Shown here: in pieces, positions 24,457 to 32,882 of the stretch
Layout: every line of letters begins with the position of its first letter
How positions within the stretch are numbered: position 1 is the stretch's first letter
Assembly (NCBI GenBank): GCA_963610315.1
Contig: CAVDMV010000012.1
Coordinates: 1-51,706 of the forward strand
DNA: 51,706 bases
Direction of reading: 5' to 3'
Origin: UBA3210 sp963610315
GTDB taxonomy: Bacteria; Bacillota_I; Bacilli_A; RFN20; CAG-449
Program-made: the position numbers and the translations under genes
The notes under the pieces: generated by a model
What the model saw: only the letters and a program-made list of their open reading frames with translations
Database searches by the model: none
What the model was told of the DNA's origin: nothing

Positions 24457-26578
24457 ATAATGAATTTTCTAAATCTAATAAGAATTCTTGATAAGAGGTA
24501 TCACTAGGAAGACGGAAGTCTCCACGAGGAGAAAGTCCTACTTCAGAAATTTTCGCACCGTCAGGAATACAAGAACGTTTGAATTGATTGTTGAAGAAAC
24601 GTTTAATGAAAGTGATTAACCACTTCTTAATTGTTTCTTCTTTAAATTCATCTTTAAATGTTTCTTTAGCGATTTTATATATCTTTCTTACTGACATATT
24701 TTTATAAACAAAATGATATAAGAAGAAATCGTGTAGTTCATATGGACCAACTAAATCTTCTGTTAGTTGAGAAATTTCTCCTTCTTTAGGTGGAATGAGT
24801 TCAGGAGAAATTGGGGTACCTAAAATATCTAATAAACAATCTTTAATTTCAGGAGTGTTCTCGGCGATAACTCTTGTCATTTCTTGAATGAATGTTTTAG
24901 GAAAAGAACAATTGACCGCGTACATTGACATGTGGTCTCCGTTATAAGTAGACCATCCTAAAGCGATTTCTGATAAGTCACCAGTACCGATAACAATGCC
25001 GCTGACTTTATTTGAATAATCCATTAGAACCTGTGTTCTTTCACGCGCTTGTGCGTTTTCAAAAGTGACAGAATGATCGTTAATATCATGACCAATATCT
25101 TTTAAATGTTGTGTTACTGATGCACCGATATTAATTTCTTTTAAATCAACTCCATAATAAGAAGCAAGTTTATAAGCATTATCTTTAGTTCTTTGAGATG
25201 TACCAAAGCAAGGTAAGGTAATCGCGTGAATTCCTTTTCGATCTAATTTAAGGATATCAAAAGCTTCAACACAAGCGATTAAAGCAATCGTTGAATCAAG
25301 TCCTCCGGATAAACCAATGACGACATCCTTGCAGTGGATATGCTTTAATCGACGGGCAAGAGAATAACCTTGCATTTTTAAAGCTTTGTATACTGTCTTC
25401 TTACTTTTTTCTTTATCTTCATCAATAAATGGGTATTTTGCATATTTTCTTGATAGAGGTACTTCTTTTAAATGACATGAGAAAGGAATAATCATAAAGT
25501 CATCATGGTTAACGTCACCTTGGGAATTATTCATAATTTTTGTGATGTTAATGCGGTCGATATCAATTTCTCCATAGATTGTATTTGATTCAAATAATTC
25601 TGATTCTTTAATGATTCCATCAGGTTCGGCGATTATATTATGAGAAGAATAGATGACGTCTTGAGTAGATTCTGAATATGATGAGCTTGCATAGATATAA
25701 CCGATATTATTTTTTCTAGCTTGCATAGAAACTAGTTCTCTTCTAATGTCTTCTTTATGAAGCGTTTCATTACTACTAGATAAATTACATTCAATCGTCG
25801 CGCCAGCTAAAGCATGATGGGATGATGGAGCAATACCCATCCATAAATCTTCACATATTTCAATACCAACTATTTCATCAGTAAAATATGAGTTTCTAAA
25901 GAGTAATTTAGTGCCAAATGGATATTCTTTGCCGTTTAAAGTAATATAAGAATTACCTTCTAAAGGAACTTCAAAATATCTTTTTTCGTAGAATTCTTTA
26001 TAATTTGGTACGAATAATTTAGGTACAACGCCGAGGATTTTACCTTTGTGAATGGCTAGTCCGCAGTTAAAGAGTTTTCCATCTTTTTTTAATGGAGCTC
26101 CAACAACAACTAGTGCATCAACATTTTTTAATTCTTTACATAAAGTTTCTAATGATAATTCTACACTTCTTAATAAAGTATCTTGATAGAACATATCGCC
26201 ACAAGAATAACCAGTTATAGATAATTCAGGGAAAACGATAATTTTTGCATCATTCTTATAAGCTTCTAAAGTGTTTTTAATAATTTGTTTAACGTTTTCT
26301 TGGACGTTATTAATCGAAACATCAAAGTTAGATGCAGCAACTTTAATAAAGCCTAAAGGATCATCTTGAGGTAGTAAACTAACTTTACCTCTTTTTTCTT
26401 TAACTACTTCTTCTTTAGTTATTTTCTTTTTTTCTAATTTTTCATATGCTTCAATTGACATTACGACTAAATCAGAATAACCATTTTTAGTGACGATAAC
26501 TGGTTCATTCTCTTTATGACAAAGAGAAGAAATTTCATTTGTTTTTCTAAAATCTGTAATTGGGATAATTTTGTTCAT
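24455..26578 (-). CDS. nadE: Glutamine-dependent NAD+ synthetase with an N-terminal Phd/YefM antitoxin-like domain
   Basis: A 707-residue enzyme that amidates deamido-NAD to NAD+ with glutamine and ATP. Residues 1-50 form a Phd/YefM-type antitoxin domain: I-I-P-I-T-D-F-R-K-T-N-E-I-S, then E-P-V-I-V-T-K-N-G-Y-S-D-L-V-V-M-S-I-E-A-Y-E. A charged linker (51-73) leads to the usual NadE start, G-F-I-K-V-A-A. The glutaminase (nitrilase-fold) domain has the triad E118, K187 and C242. The synthetase domain has the PP-loop S-G-G-L-D-S-T at 424-430. Related enzymes are about 640 residues, so the extra length equals the fused domain. No toxin gene is adjacent. In Phd proteins this domain binds operator DNA, so self-regulation or dimerisation is possible. 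Confidence 0.9.
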   Translation of the reverse strand: MNKIIPITDFRKTNEISSLCHKENEPVIVTKNGYSDLVVMSIEAYEKLEKKKITKEEVVKEKRGKVSLLPQDDPLGFIKVAASNFDVSINNVQENVKQIIKNTLEAYKNDAKIIVFPELSITGYSCGDMFYQDTLLRSVELSLETLCKELKNVDALVVVGAPLKKDGKLFNCGLAIHKGKILGVVPKLFVPNYKEFYEKRYFEVPLEGNSYITLNGKEYPFGTKLLFRNSYFTDEIVGIEICEDLWMGIAPSSHHALAGATIECNLSSSNETLHKEDIRRELVSMQARKNNIGYIYASSSYSESTQDVIYSSHNIIAEPDGIIKESELFESNTIYGEIDIDRINITKIMNNSQGDVNHDDFMIIPFSCHLKEVPLSRKYAKYPFIDEDKEKSKKTVYKALKMQGYSLARRLKHIHCKDVVIGLSGGLDSTIALIACVEAFDILKLDRKGIHAITLPCFGTSQRTKDNAYKLASYYGVDLKEINIGASVTQHLKDIGHDINDHSVTFENAQARERTQVLMDYSNKVSGIVIGTGDLSEIALGWSTYNGDHMSMYAVNCSFPKTFIQEMTRVIAENTPEIKDCLLDILGTPISPELIPPKEGEISQLTEDLVGPYELHDFFLYHFVYKNMSVRKIYKIAKETFKDEFKEETIKKWLITFIKRFFNNQFKRSCIPDGAKISEVGLSPRGDFRLPSDTSYQEFLLDLENSL

Positions 26579-26630
26579 ATTCTTAACCTCGATGGCATTA
26601 TTATATCATAATATAGAACAATGTAATATG

Positions 26631-26659
26631 TTTACTAATTTATTTTCTTAATATATAAT
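26631..26659 (+). promoter_or_regulatory. Promoter of the ProRS-like gene
   Basis: TTTACT and TATAAT with a 17-base spacer, 16 bases before the start codon. Confidence 0.65.
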
Positions 26660-26675
26660 ATTTCCGGGTGAATTT

Positions 26676-27833
26676 ATGAATAACTTTAACTTAAATATTA
26701 ACGAACTTAAATCATATATTGATATAAATAAAGATCAACTAATTATTCTTCCAGATGGATATTTTATTATTTCTAAAATAATATCTTATCTAAAAGAAAA
26801 TTATCAAAAACTAGGTTATGAAGAAGGTATCATAATTAATGATGAATATATCTTTTCTTCTTCGATAAATGAATTAATGAATGTAAATTATGACTTTAAT
26901 AAAATTTCAATAAATAATAATTTAATAAAAGAACAAGAAATTAATTTATTAACTAACGGAAAATATATAGATGCATTTACTAAAGCGAGATTTAATTTAG
27001 TTTCTTTAATTGATATTAATGTTAAATTAGGAGAAAAGATAATTAATGTTCCTTTTATTAGTGGTAGAGACTTAACTAACACACAAGAATCTTACATTAT
27101 TTTATTTCCTACTTTTAATAATGGTTTTATTAAAATAAATGAGTTAACTTATTTAGGTTATATCAATAATATGTATTATGTTAAATCTAATTTTAATATT
27201 AATAATGCTTTATTTGGAGTTTTATCTAATAGAAAAGATAATCGTTTATTAATTAGTTCTAAACTTACTAAGAATCAAATCGTTATTAAAACGATTAAAA
27301 AGAATGAACAAGGTGTAACTAAGAAAGCTAAAGAAATTAGTAATATCCTAATGAAAGATTTTTCGCTTATTCTTGATGAAACTGAATTAGATAATGAAAG
27401 TGAATATATAAAAAAAGGAATTCCACTTATTATAAAGATCGGTCCAATGAATATTAAACATAATTCTTTAACATTTATTTCGTCGGTTAATGATTATAAA
27501 GAAAATATTTATGTTTCCATGGATGAAGATATAATTTCTTATATCCATAAATTATTAAATAAAATTGAAACTAATTTGTACTATGAAGGAATTAACAATC
27601 TATTATCTAATAACGTTAAATGTAAAACATTTGTTGAATTAGTTACCTCATTAAATAATAATAAAATTTCTAAAGCTGTTATATGTGATAGTGAAGATTG
27701 CTTAAATAAATTAGATAAGAATAAATATTATCTTTTAGAAGAATTTAATCAAAGAATGTTTTCTCATACATGTATTTTCTGTGGGAAAACTGGAAAAAGA
27801 ATTGTTACTTTAGTTAATAAATCAAATGATTAA
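26676..27833 (+). CDS. Catalytically eroded paralogue of archaeal/eukaryotic-type prolyl-tRNA synthetase
   Basis: A 385-residue protein. The C-terminal half follows archaeal-type ProRS closely: the anticodon-binding domain (L-T-K-N-Q-I-V-I-K-T-I, then K-K-G-I-P-L-I-I-K-I-G-P) and the C-terminal zinc domain with C337-x4-C342 and C366-x2-C369. The N-terminal half keeps the outline of motif 1 (I-I-L-P-D-G-Y-F-I-I-S-K-I) and a ghost of motif 2 (V-P-F-I-S-G-R-D-L), but around 100 residues are missing between motifs 2 and 3, and the motif 3 region reads N-I-N-N-A-L-F-G where ProRS has G-V-S-T-R-L-I-G, so the ATP-binding Arg is lost. It probably cannot activate proline. A role in binding tRNA, editing or regulation, like HisZ, is inferred. 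Confidence 0.65.
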   Translation: MNNFNLNINELKSYIDINKDQLIILPDGYFIISKIISYLKENYQKLGYEEGIIINDEYIFSSSINELMNVNYDFNKISINNNLIKEQEINLLTNGKYIDAFTKARFNLVSLIDINVKLGEKIINVPFISGRDLTNTQESYIILFPTFNNGFIKINELTYLGYINNMYYVKSNFNINNALFGVLSNRKDNRLLISSKLTKNQIVIKTIKKNEQGVTKKAKEISNILMKDFSLILDETELDNESEYIKKGIPLIIKIGPMNIKHNSLTFISSVNDYKENIYVSMDEDIISYIHKLLNKIETNLYYEGINNLLSNNVKCKTFVELVTSLNNNKISKAVICDSEDCLNKLDKNKYYLLEEFNQRMFSHTCIFCGKTGKRIVTLVNKSND

Positions 27834-27907
27834 TTCGATTTTAAAGGCTTAAAATTGACTTTGTTCTTAACCATATCAAAAATAAGATGAAATTTATAAA
27901 AAAAATG

Positions 27908-27936
27908 TTGATTTAAGCGTTTGATAGTGGTAGACT
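27908..27936 (+). promoter_or_regulatory. Promoter of the tRNA cluster
   Basis: TTGATT, 17 bases, TAGACT; the predicted start is a few bases upstream of tRNA-Ser. Confidence 0.5.
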
Positions 27937-27949
27937 TAAAAAGCGACAT

Positions 27950-28040
27950 GGAGCAATACTCAAGTTGGTGAAGAGGCGTCCCTGCTAAGGACGTAGATCG
28001 GGTAACTGGTGCGAGAGTTCGAGTCTCTCTTGCTCCGCCA
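27950..28040 (+). tRNA. tRNA-Ser (GCU anticodon)
   Basis: The acceptor GGAGCAA pairs with TTGCTCC. The anticodon loop CTGCTAA gives anticodon GCT, which reads AGC/AGU. A long variable arm, as in all tRNA-Ser, precedes the T-loop GTTCGAGTC. The 3' CCA is encoded. Confidence 0.97.
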
Positions 28041-28056
28041 CTTCTGTGGAAGTCTT

Positions 28057-28132
28057 GGACCAGTGGTGTAGCGGTTAACATGTCTCCCTGTCACGGAGAA
28101 GATCGCGAGTTCGATTCTCGTCTGGTCCGCCA
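28057..28132 (+). tRNA. tRNA-Asp (GUC anticodon)
   Basis: The acceptor GGACCAG pairs with CTGGTCC. The anticodon loop CTGTCAC gives GTC for GAC/GAU. The T-loop is GTTCGATTC and CCA is encoded. Confidence 0.97.
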
Positions 28133-28140
28133 TCAATTTT

Positions 28141-28214
28141 GCAGGTGTAGTTCAGTGGTAGAACACTAGCCTTCCAAGCTAGCTATGCGGGTCCGATTCC
28201 CGTCACCTGCTCCA
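28141..28214 (+). tRNA. tRNA-Gly (UCC anticodon)
   Basis: The acceptor GCAGGTG pairs with CACCTGC. The stem CTAGC/GCTAG encloses the loop CTTCCAA, anticodon TCC for GGA/GGG. CCA is encoded. Confidence 0.97.
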
Positions 28215-28225
28215 TATGAGAAATC

Positions 28226-28258
28226 AAGTATTGATACATAGTTATCAGTACTTTTTTT
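28226..28258 (+). terminator. Intrinsic terminator after the tRNA cluster
   Basis: AAGTA-TTGATA pairs with TATCA-GTACTT with one interior mismatch, followed by seven T. Confidence 0.75.
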
Positions 28259-28323
28259 GTATTCTAAGGGTAAAAAAGGCTGTTTTTGATGAATTTTAAC
28301 CAATTGACTGGTCATCTGCTTAA

Positions 28324-28637
28324 AAGGTGGAAGATGATAAAGGTAGTTCTAATTCTTATTTTTTTACTGATGAATATGCAATAAATTCAGTATATGATTT
28401 TTTAGAATCTGCTCATGCTAATCCTAAAACGATAACAAAAGACTTAAGTGATTTTGATAAAATAATTCTTTTTATTTTATTGATGTTGACAACAAAATTT
28501 TAGATTTTAAAGTTTACATTTATGGTATAACTTCTTATTTTTCATATGACGATTTAATCAGAAAATTTCCAGCAGATTTTTAGTCGACTTTTATAACACT
28601 TGTTGATAATTTATCGGATTATATAATCAAGAATTAA
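28324..28637 (+). pseudogene. Remnant of an exported-protein gene
   Basis: The stretch between the tRNA terminator and the LysR gene has no intact frame, but codon-like sequence is readable in two frames. From 28324 one frame reads E-D-D-K-G-S-S-N-S-Y-F-F-T-D-E-Y-A and continues about 55 codons. Around 28470 coding sense moves to another frame (F-Y-F-I-D-V-D-N-K-I-L-D-F-K-V-Y-I), which hits TAG near 28580 and again resumes to 28637. The style and the Y/F-V-x-N-x segment resemble the small lipoproteins at the start of the window. There is no start codon or signal peptide. It looks like a decaying copy of that family. Confidence 0.45.
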
Positions 28638-28694
28638 AAGGGACATTAGAGATTTTTTAATGCACTATAATCAAAACGTATAGGAGAATGAATT

Positions 28695-29523
28695 ATGATT
28701 GAAAGTTATTTATTAGAATATTTCCTAGCTTTCTATGAAGAAGGTTCTTTACTTAAAGCAAGTGAAAAACTTCATGTATCTCAACCTTCCTTAACTAGGG
28801 CGATGCAAAACCTTGAATCGAGCCTTGATATAAAACTTTTTGATTGTAACGTTAATAAAATAACCTTAAATGAAAATGGTAAAGCAATCGTTGATTATCT
28901 TAAAGATATTCTCGCACTTAATAATTTACTTGAATTAAAAGCTAAGGAACTAAAAGAAAAGAATTCTTTTATACGTATATCGATGACCGCGCCTGGAGTT
29001 ATGTATTTTTATCCTTATTTCTTTTTTTGGTAATTATAATCGTTATAAAAATAAAATATGTGATAAAGAAACCTGCATTAAAGAAGTTCAAGAAGGATTA
29101 GTTGATCTTACATTTATTAACGAGAAGATTTATAATGATAATTTAATTTGTGAAAAAATATTTGATGAAAAATTATTTGTATGTTTTTCTAAAGAACATT
29201 TTCTCGCGAATAAGGAATATGTGACATATAAAGAATTAGATGGTCAATCTTTCTTACTTGGAAATGACCTTGGTATATGGGATGAAATAGTTAGAAGAAA
29301 ACTTCCTAATTCTAATTTTTTTACCTTAGAACAAAAAAGTTTAGGAGAGCTAGTTAAATATTCTTCTATTCCAAGCTTCCAAACAAATATCAGTATGAAA
29401 CTTGATATACGTGAAAGTAAGGTTAGAGTAAAAATTGTTGATAGTGAAAGTGAATTACCTTTTTATGCGGTATATCGACCAAATAAGAAGAAAATATTTG
29501 ATTTAATTAAACTTTCTAGATAA
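28695..29523 (+). pseudogene. LysR-family regulator gene with a frameshift in a T7 tract
   Basis: The first frame (28695-29033) encodes the winged-helix domain of a LysR-type regulator: L-E-Y-F-L-A-F-Y-E-E-G-S-L-L-K-A-S-E-K-L-H-V-S-Q-P-S-L-T-R-A. It ends after 112 codons at TAA 29031. Dropping one T from the T7 run at 29022-29028 joins it to the effector-binding domain, which runs to 29523 (for example L-V-D-L-T-F-I-N and L-P-F-Y-A-V-Y-R). The joined protein would be about 276 residues, close to normal for LysR. The start has TAGGAGAATG. Real decay, slippage-based on/off switching or a sequencing error are all possible. Confidence 0.75.
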
Positions 29524-29592
29524 AAATATTTAGATTGTTTTAAGCCTAAATAATGTATAAACTTTAATTAAGCAATAAGGGTTAAATTAAAT

Positions 29593-30201
29593 ATGAACAA
29601 AGAAGAAAAAATACAATTAAATATTAGAAAATTATGTCGAGAAAGAGTACGCGGTAAATCAATTGATATTTTATTTGAATATGGTAAAGATATCTTAACA
29701 TCGAGCTATTTTGAACAAGAAAAAAATTTTCCTCAACATGGTGATTTTAGCGTGTATGAGCATTCTATTGCCGTTACGATACTTGCGATTAATTACGTCA
29801 AAAAGAATCGTATTAGCGTTGATATTTCTTCTTTAGTAAGAGGTAGCCTTCTTCATGATTATTTTCTTTATGATTGGCACGTAAAACCTCATCCTAAACA
29901 TCATGCGAATTTACATAGTGAATATGCATATATTAACGCAAGCAGAGATTTTGAACTAAATATATTAGAACAATCAATTATTAGAACACATATGTGGCCA
30001 CTTCATTTTTTCTTTATTCCTTCAACTAGAGAGGCGTGGATTGTTAATGTTTGTGACACTAAAAGTGCGCTTAAAGAAACGCTTGGTTCAAAAAGAATAA
30101 AAAAAGATATCGCTCTAATAGAAAAAAGAATTGAGGCATATAAAAACGGTGAAGAAAATAAAATGACTCAAGACATATTAAGACTTAAGCCACAGTTTTA
30201 G
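29593..30201 (+). CDS. HD-domain phosphohydrolase
   Basis: A 202-residue cytoplasmic protein with the HD metal-binding fold: H57 (Y-E-H-S-I-A), the H88-D89 pair (L-L-H-D-Y-F), and D155 (N-V-C-D-T-K). HD proteins hydrolyse nucleotides or phosphate esters with divalent metals. The W-H-V-K-P-H-P-K-H-H-A-N segment after the HD pair places this in a group of small uncharacterised HD hydrolases common in Firmicutes. The ribosome binding site (AAGGG) is weak. Its 3' end overlaps the convergent MATE gene by 17 bases, and no terminator is visible between them. Confidence 0.82.
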   Translation: MNKEEKIQLNIRKLCRERVRGKSIDILFEYGKDILTSSYFEQEKNFPQHGDFSVYEHSIAVTILAINYVKKNRISVDISSLVRGSLLHDYFLYDWHVKPHPKHHANLHSEYAYINASRDFELNILEQSIIRTHMWPLHFFFIPSTREAWIVNVCDTKSALKETLGSKRIKKDIALIEKRIEAYKNGEENKMTQDILRLKPQF

Positions 30202-31540
30202 GAGTATATTTAAATACTCCTTTTTTATAATAAATAATATATATCGTTGTAATAAATATACAGCAGACTAGCCAAGATAAAGGTTCAGTAATACATTCTC
30301 CAATAAAGCCTAAATTAGGAACCCATACTAAACCAGATATAATTTTAAAAGTTAATTCGATTGTTGAAGAGATAAATGGAATTATTTTTCTATTTAATGC
30401 TTGTAAAGCATTTCTAATGATGACTAATATTCCTTCAAAGAGATAAAAAGGAATAGTGATTTTAATATACATTACTCCATTAGATATAATTTCGTCGTTA
30501 TCACTATTAGAGATTAAGCGACATAATGGTTCTTCAATTAAATACATAAAATAAATTAATAAGGTCCATAAGAATAAAATAAAGCAAGTTTTTATTACTC
30601 CTTCATTAGCCCTTTTTATATTTTTAGCCCCATAATTTTGGGAAACAAATACTGAACAAGAAGAAGATAAAGAAGAAGCTACTTGAAGAAGAATTTCAAC
30701 AACCTTTCGACCAATTGTTCTTCCAGCAATGATATTACTTCCTAAGGCATTTACTGAACTTGACATTACTATTCCTCCAATAGTAAAGACTGAATTCATT
30801 AAGCCCATCGATAGACCAGTAGTTAAGATATCTTTATATACTTTTGCGTTAAATTTAGTATCTTCTTTTTTTATTCTTAATAAAGGATAAGTTTTATAAA
30901 TATAGATAATTAAAATAATAATAGAAATAAATTGAGCGATGATGGTGGCGATAGCCGCGCCTCCTACTCCTATTTTTAGTATAGCCATAAAGAATAAGTC
31001 ACATAAGATATTAATAATGCAACAAATTATTAATATATAAATCGGAACACGAGAATTACCTAACGCTCTTAAGATACCACTTAAAGTATTAAACATCATC
31101 ATGGCTAATATTCCTAAAGCAGTAATAAAATAATAATCTTTACTCATAGAATAGATTTCACTAGGAACATTAATCCATTTAAAAACTATATCAATTGTCG
31201 ATATAACAGAAATTGTAATAAGAATTCCTAAGATTAAATTAATAACGATAATACTAAATATTGATTTTTTAATACCATCAAGATCTTTTCTACCAAAATA
31301 ACGAGATATTATTAAACTAGCTCCATTACCAATACCGGTAGTAAAACTAACAATTAAAGAAGAAATTGAACTAGTTGAACCAATCGCACCAACAGCGATA
31401 TCGGAAATAAAATATGAAGCGATAATAGAATCGACAAAATTATAAAGTAATTGGAAAATATTACCTATTAATAAAGGTAAAGCAAATAAAAGGATAACTT
31501 TATAAACATTACCTTTAGTCATATCTGTAGTTGCGTTCAT
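30185..31540 (-). CDS. MATE family exporter (second copy)
   Basis: A 451-residue, 12-helix transporter of the MATE family. The N-terminus T-D-M-T-K-G-N-V-Y-K-V-I-L-L-F-A-L-P-L-L-I-G-N-I-F-Q-L-L-Y-N is typical. It is clearly diverged from the copy at 20277, so it is not a recent duplication. An AAAGGAAAA site lies upstream of the ATG. Transcription is separate from the transaldolase-like gene, since a terminator lies between. The frameshifted LysR gene is two genes away on the other strand and may once have controlled it. Confidence 0.9.
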   Translation of the reverse strand: MNATTDMTKGNVYKVILLFALPLLIGNIFQLLYNFVDSIIASYFISDIAVGAIGSTSSISSLIVSFTTGIGNGASLIISRYFGRKDLDGIKKSIFSIIVINLILGILITISVISTIDIVFKWINVPSEIYSMSKDYYFITALGILAMMMFNTLSGILRALGNSRVPIYILIICCIINILCDLFFMAILKIGVGGAAIATIIAQFISIIILIIYIYKTYPLLRIKKEDTKFNAKVYKDILTTGLSMGLMNSVFTIGGIVMSSSVNALGSNIIAGRTIGRKVVEILLQVASSLSSSCSVFVSQNYGAKNIKRANEGVIKTCFILFLWTLLIYFMYLIEEPLCRLISNSDNDEIISNGVMYIKITIPFYLFEGILVIIRNALQALNRKIIPFISSTIELTFKIISGLVWVPNLGFIGECITEPLSWLVCCIFITTIYIIYYKKGVFKYTPKTVA

Positions 31541-31590
31541 AAATATTTTCCTTTCTTTAGACTAAATAATTATAATATGTTAACTAAAAG

Positions 31591-31637
31591 AAAAAAACTA
31601 TTACTTTATAAAGTAAATCCTTTAAAAGTAATAGTTT
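31591..31637 (-). terminator. Intrinsic terminator of the transaldolase/DUF523 operon
   Basis: The 13-bp arms AAACTATTACTTT/AAAGTAATAGTTT are followed on the minus strand by a long T-run. Confidence 0.8.
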
Positions 31638-31642
31638 AGTTT

Positions 31643-32296
31643 TTATTTCTTTGAATCTAATCTAAATTTTTCTAGTCCTGCGGTTGTTAAAGGATGAACG
31701 AACATTTCTTTAATAACTTTATAAGGAATAGTAGCGATATCAGCCCCAGCTAAAGCAGCTTGTTCAACGTGAGAAGTATTTCTTATACTAGCTGCGATAA
31801 TTTCTGATTTATAACCATAGATTTCTTTAACTTTTGCGATTCTTTTAATTAGATCAAAACCATCATGGTCATTATGATAATAATCATCAACTCTACCCAT
31901 AAATGGAGAGATAAATGTTGCGCCTGCTTCCATAGCTAGAAGAGCTTGAGAAACAGAGAAGATAAGTGTGACATTAGTTTTAATACCTTCCTTTGAAAGC
32001 ATTGAGCAAACTTTAATTCCATCACTAGTCATCGGTAATTTAATCGTGATATTAGGATTATTATGACAATTTTTAACTATTTCATGAGCTTGTGCATACA
32101 TGTTTTCTGCGCTTGATTCTTCTACTTCTGCCGATATTGGACCATCGACTAAAGATAAAATTTCAGTGATGACATCATTTAAAGTTCTACCACTTTTTGC
32201 AAGTAAACTAGGATTAGTAGTGACTCCTTTAATAACTCCGAGTTGTGCAGCTTCTTTAATTTCACTAGTTATTGCTGTATCAATAAATATTTTCAT
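31643..32296 (-). CDS. fsa: Transaldolase-like / fructose-6-phosphate aldolase family protein
   Basis: A 217-residue TIM-barrel class I aldolase of the short transaldolase (TalC/FSA) family. The family start F-I-D-T-A, G-V-T-T-N-P-S-L, the Schiff-base Lys in I-T-I-K-L-P-M-T, and S-P-F-M-G-R-V-D-D are all present. Members either transfer dihydroxyacetone units in the pentose phosphate pathway or cleave fructose 6-phosphate; sequence alone does not decide between them. The ribosome binding site AAGGAG is good. It lies 17 bases downstream of the DUF523 gene on the same strand. Confidence 0.9.
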   Translation of the reverse strand: MKIFIDTAITSEIKEAAQLGVIKGVTTNPSLLAKSGRTLNDVITEILSLVDGPISAEVEESSAENMYAQAHEIVKNCHNNPNITIKLPMTSDGIKVCSMLSKEGIKTNVTLIFSVSQALLAMEAGATFISPFMGRVDDYYHNDHDGFDLIKRIAKVKEIYGYKSEIIAASIRNTSHVEQAALAGADIATIPYKVIKEMFVHPLTTAGLEKFRLDSKK

Positions 32297-32313
32297 TTGT
32301 AACTCCTTTTTTA

Positions 32314-32772
32314 TTAAGATTTATGATCTTCTTCGTAATCTTTTAAAAAGATATCGATTTCATCTTCTGAATATACTTTGATGTTTTGTTTTACTAACAT
32401 TCTCGTAAATATTCCTTGACCTTCAATTAAAGTTTTTGAAAAACTACCGTCGTAGATTTTTCTAACTCCGCAGGAAGGGGATTTTTCTTTTAATATCGCA
32501 TATTTAACATTATTTTGTTTCGCTTTTAATAATTCTTCTTTAGCCCCTTTAACAAAATATGATGTTGTTTCTAACCCTATACGATTATAGACAAGTCTAT
32601 CTTTAATTTCACAAGGAATTCTAGGAGTTGGTAAACCTCCAGTTACTTCAGGACAAACAGGAATTAATTCAAATTTATTTTTTAATTTAATTACAACTTC
32701 TGAAGCATTGTTCTTACCATTATATTTACAATTACTACCTAGTAAACATGCGCTGACAAGTATTTTTTCCAT
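32314..32772 (-). CDS. DUF523 family protein
   Basis: A 152-residue cytoplasmic protein of the DUF523 (YbbK-type) family. The signature is present: I-L-V-S-A-C-L-L-G at the N-terminus, C-K-Y-N-G, P-V-C-P-E-V-x-G-G-L-P-T-P-R, and later K-S-P-S-C-G. The four conserved Cys suggest a metal or iron-sulphur site, but the biochemical role is not known. AAAGGAT is the ribosome binding site. It is the first gene of a two-gene unit with the transaldolase-like gene. Confidence 0.88.
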   Translation of the reverse strand: MEKILVSACLLGSNCKYNGKNNASEVVIKLKNKFELIPVCPEVTGGLPTPRIPCEIKDRLVYNRIGLETTSYFVKGAKEELLKAKQNNVKYAILKEKSPSCGVRKIYDGSFSKTLIEGQGIFTRMLVKQNIKVYSEDEIDIFLKDYEEDHKS

Positions 32773-32852
32773 AAAGATCCTTTCTCTTAATAATGCACCT
32801 ATAATTATAAAGCATTTTTATAATTTTAATAATAATTTTAAATTGTTTTAAG

Positions 32853-32882
32853 AAAATAAAAGCTAAGAAATAACTTCTTAGC
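32853..32882 (-). terminator. Intrinsic terminator (minus strand)
   Basis: GCTAAGAA/TTCTTAGC with a 5-base loop overlaps the stop codon of the upstream small membrane protein and is followed on the minus strand by TTTTATTTT. Confidence 0.75.

Noticed and set aside
24455..26578. Complete toxin-antitoxin system at nadE
   Set aside because: Only the antitoxin-like domain is present. Neither neighbour looks like a Doc, YoeB or RelE toxin.
27830..28081. 83-codon minus-strand frame over the tRNA genes
   Set aside because: It runs through tRNA-Ser and the start of tRNA-Asp, has no ribosome binding site, and is a shadow of tRNA sequence.
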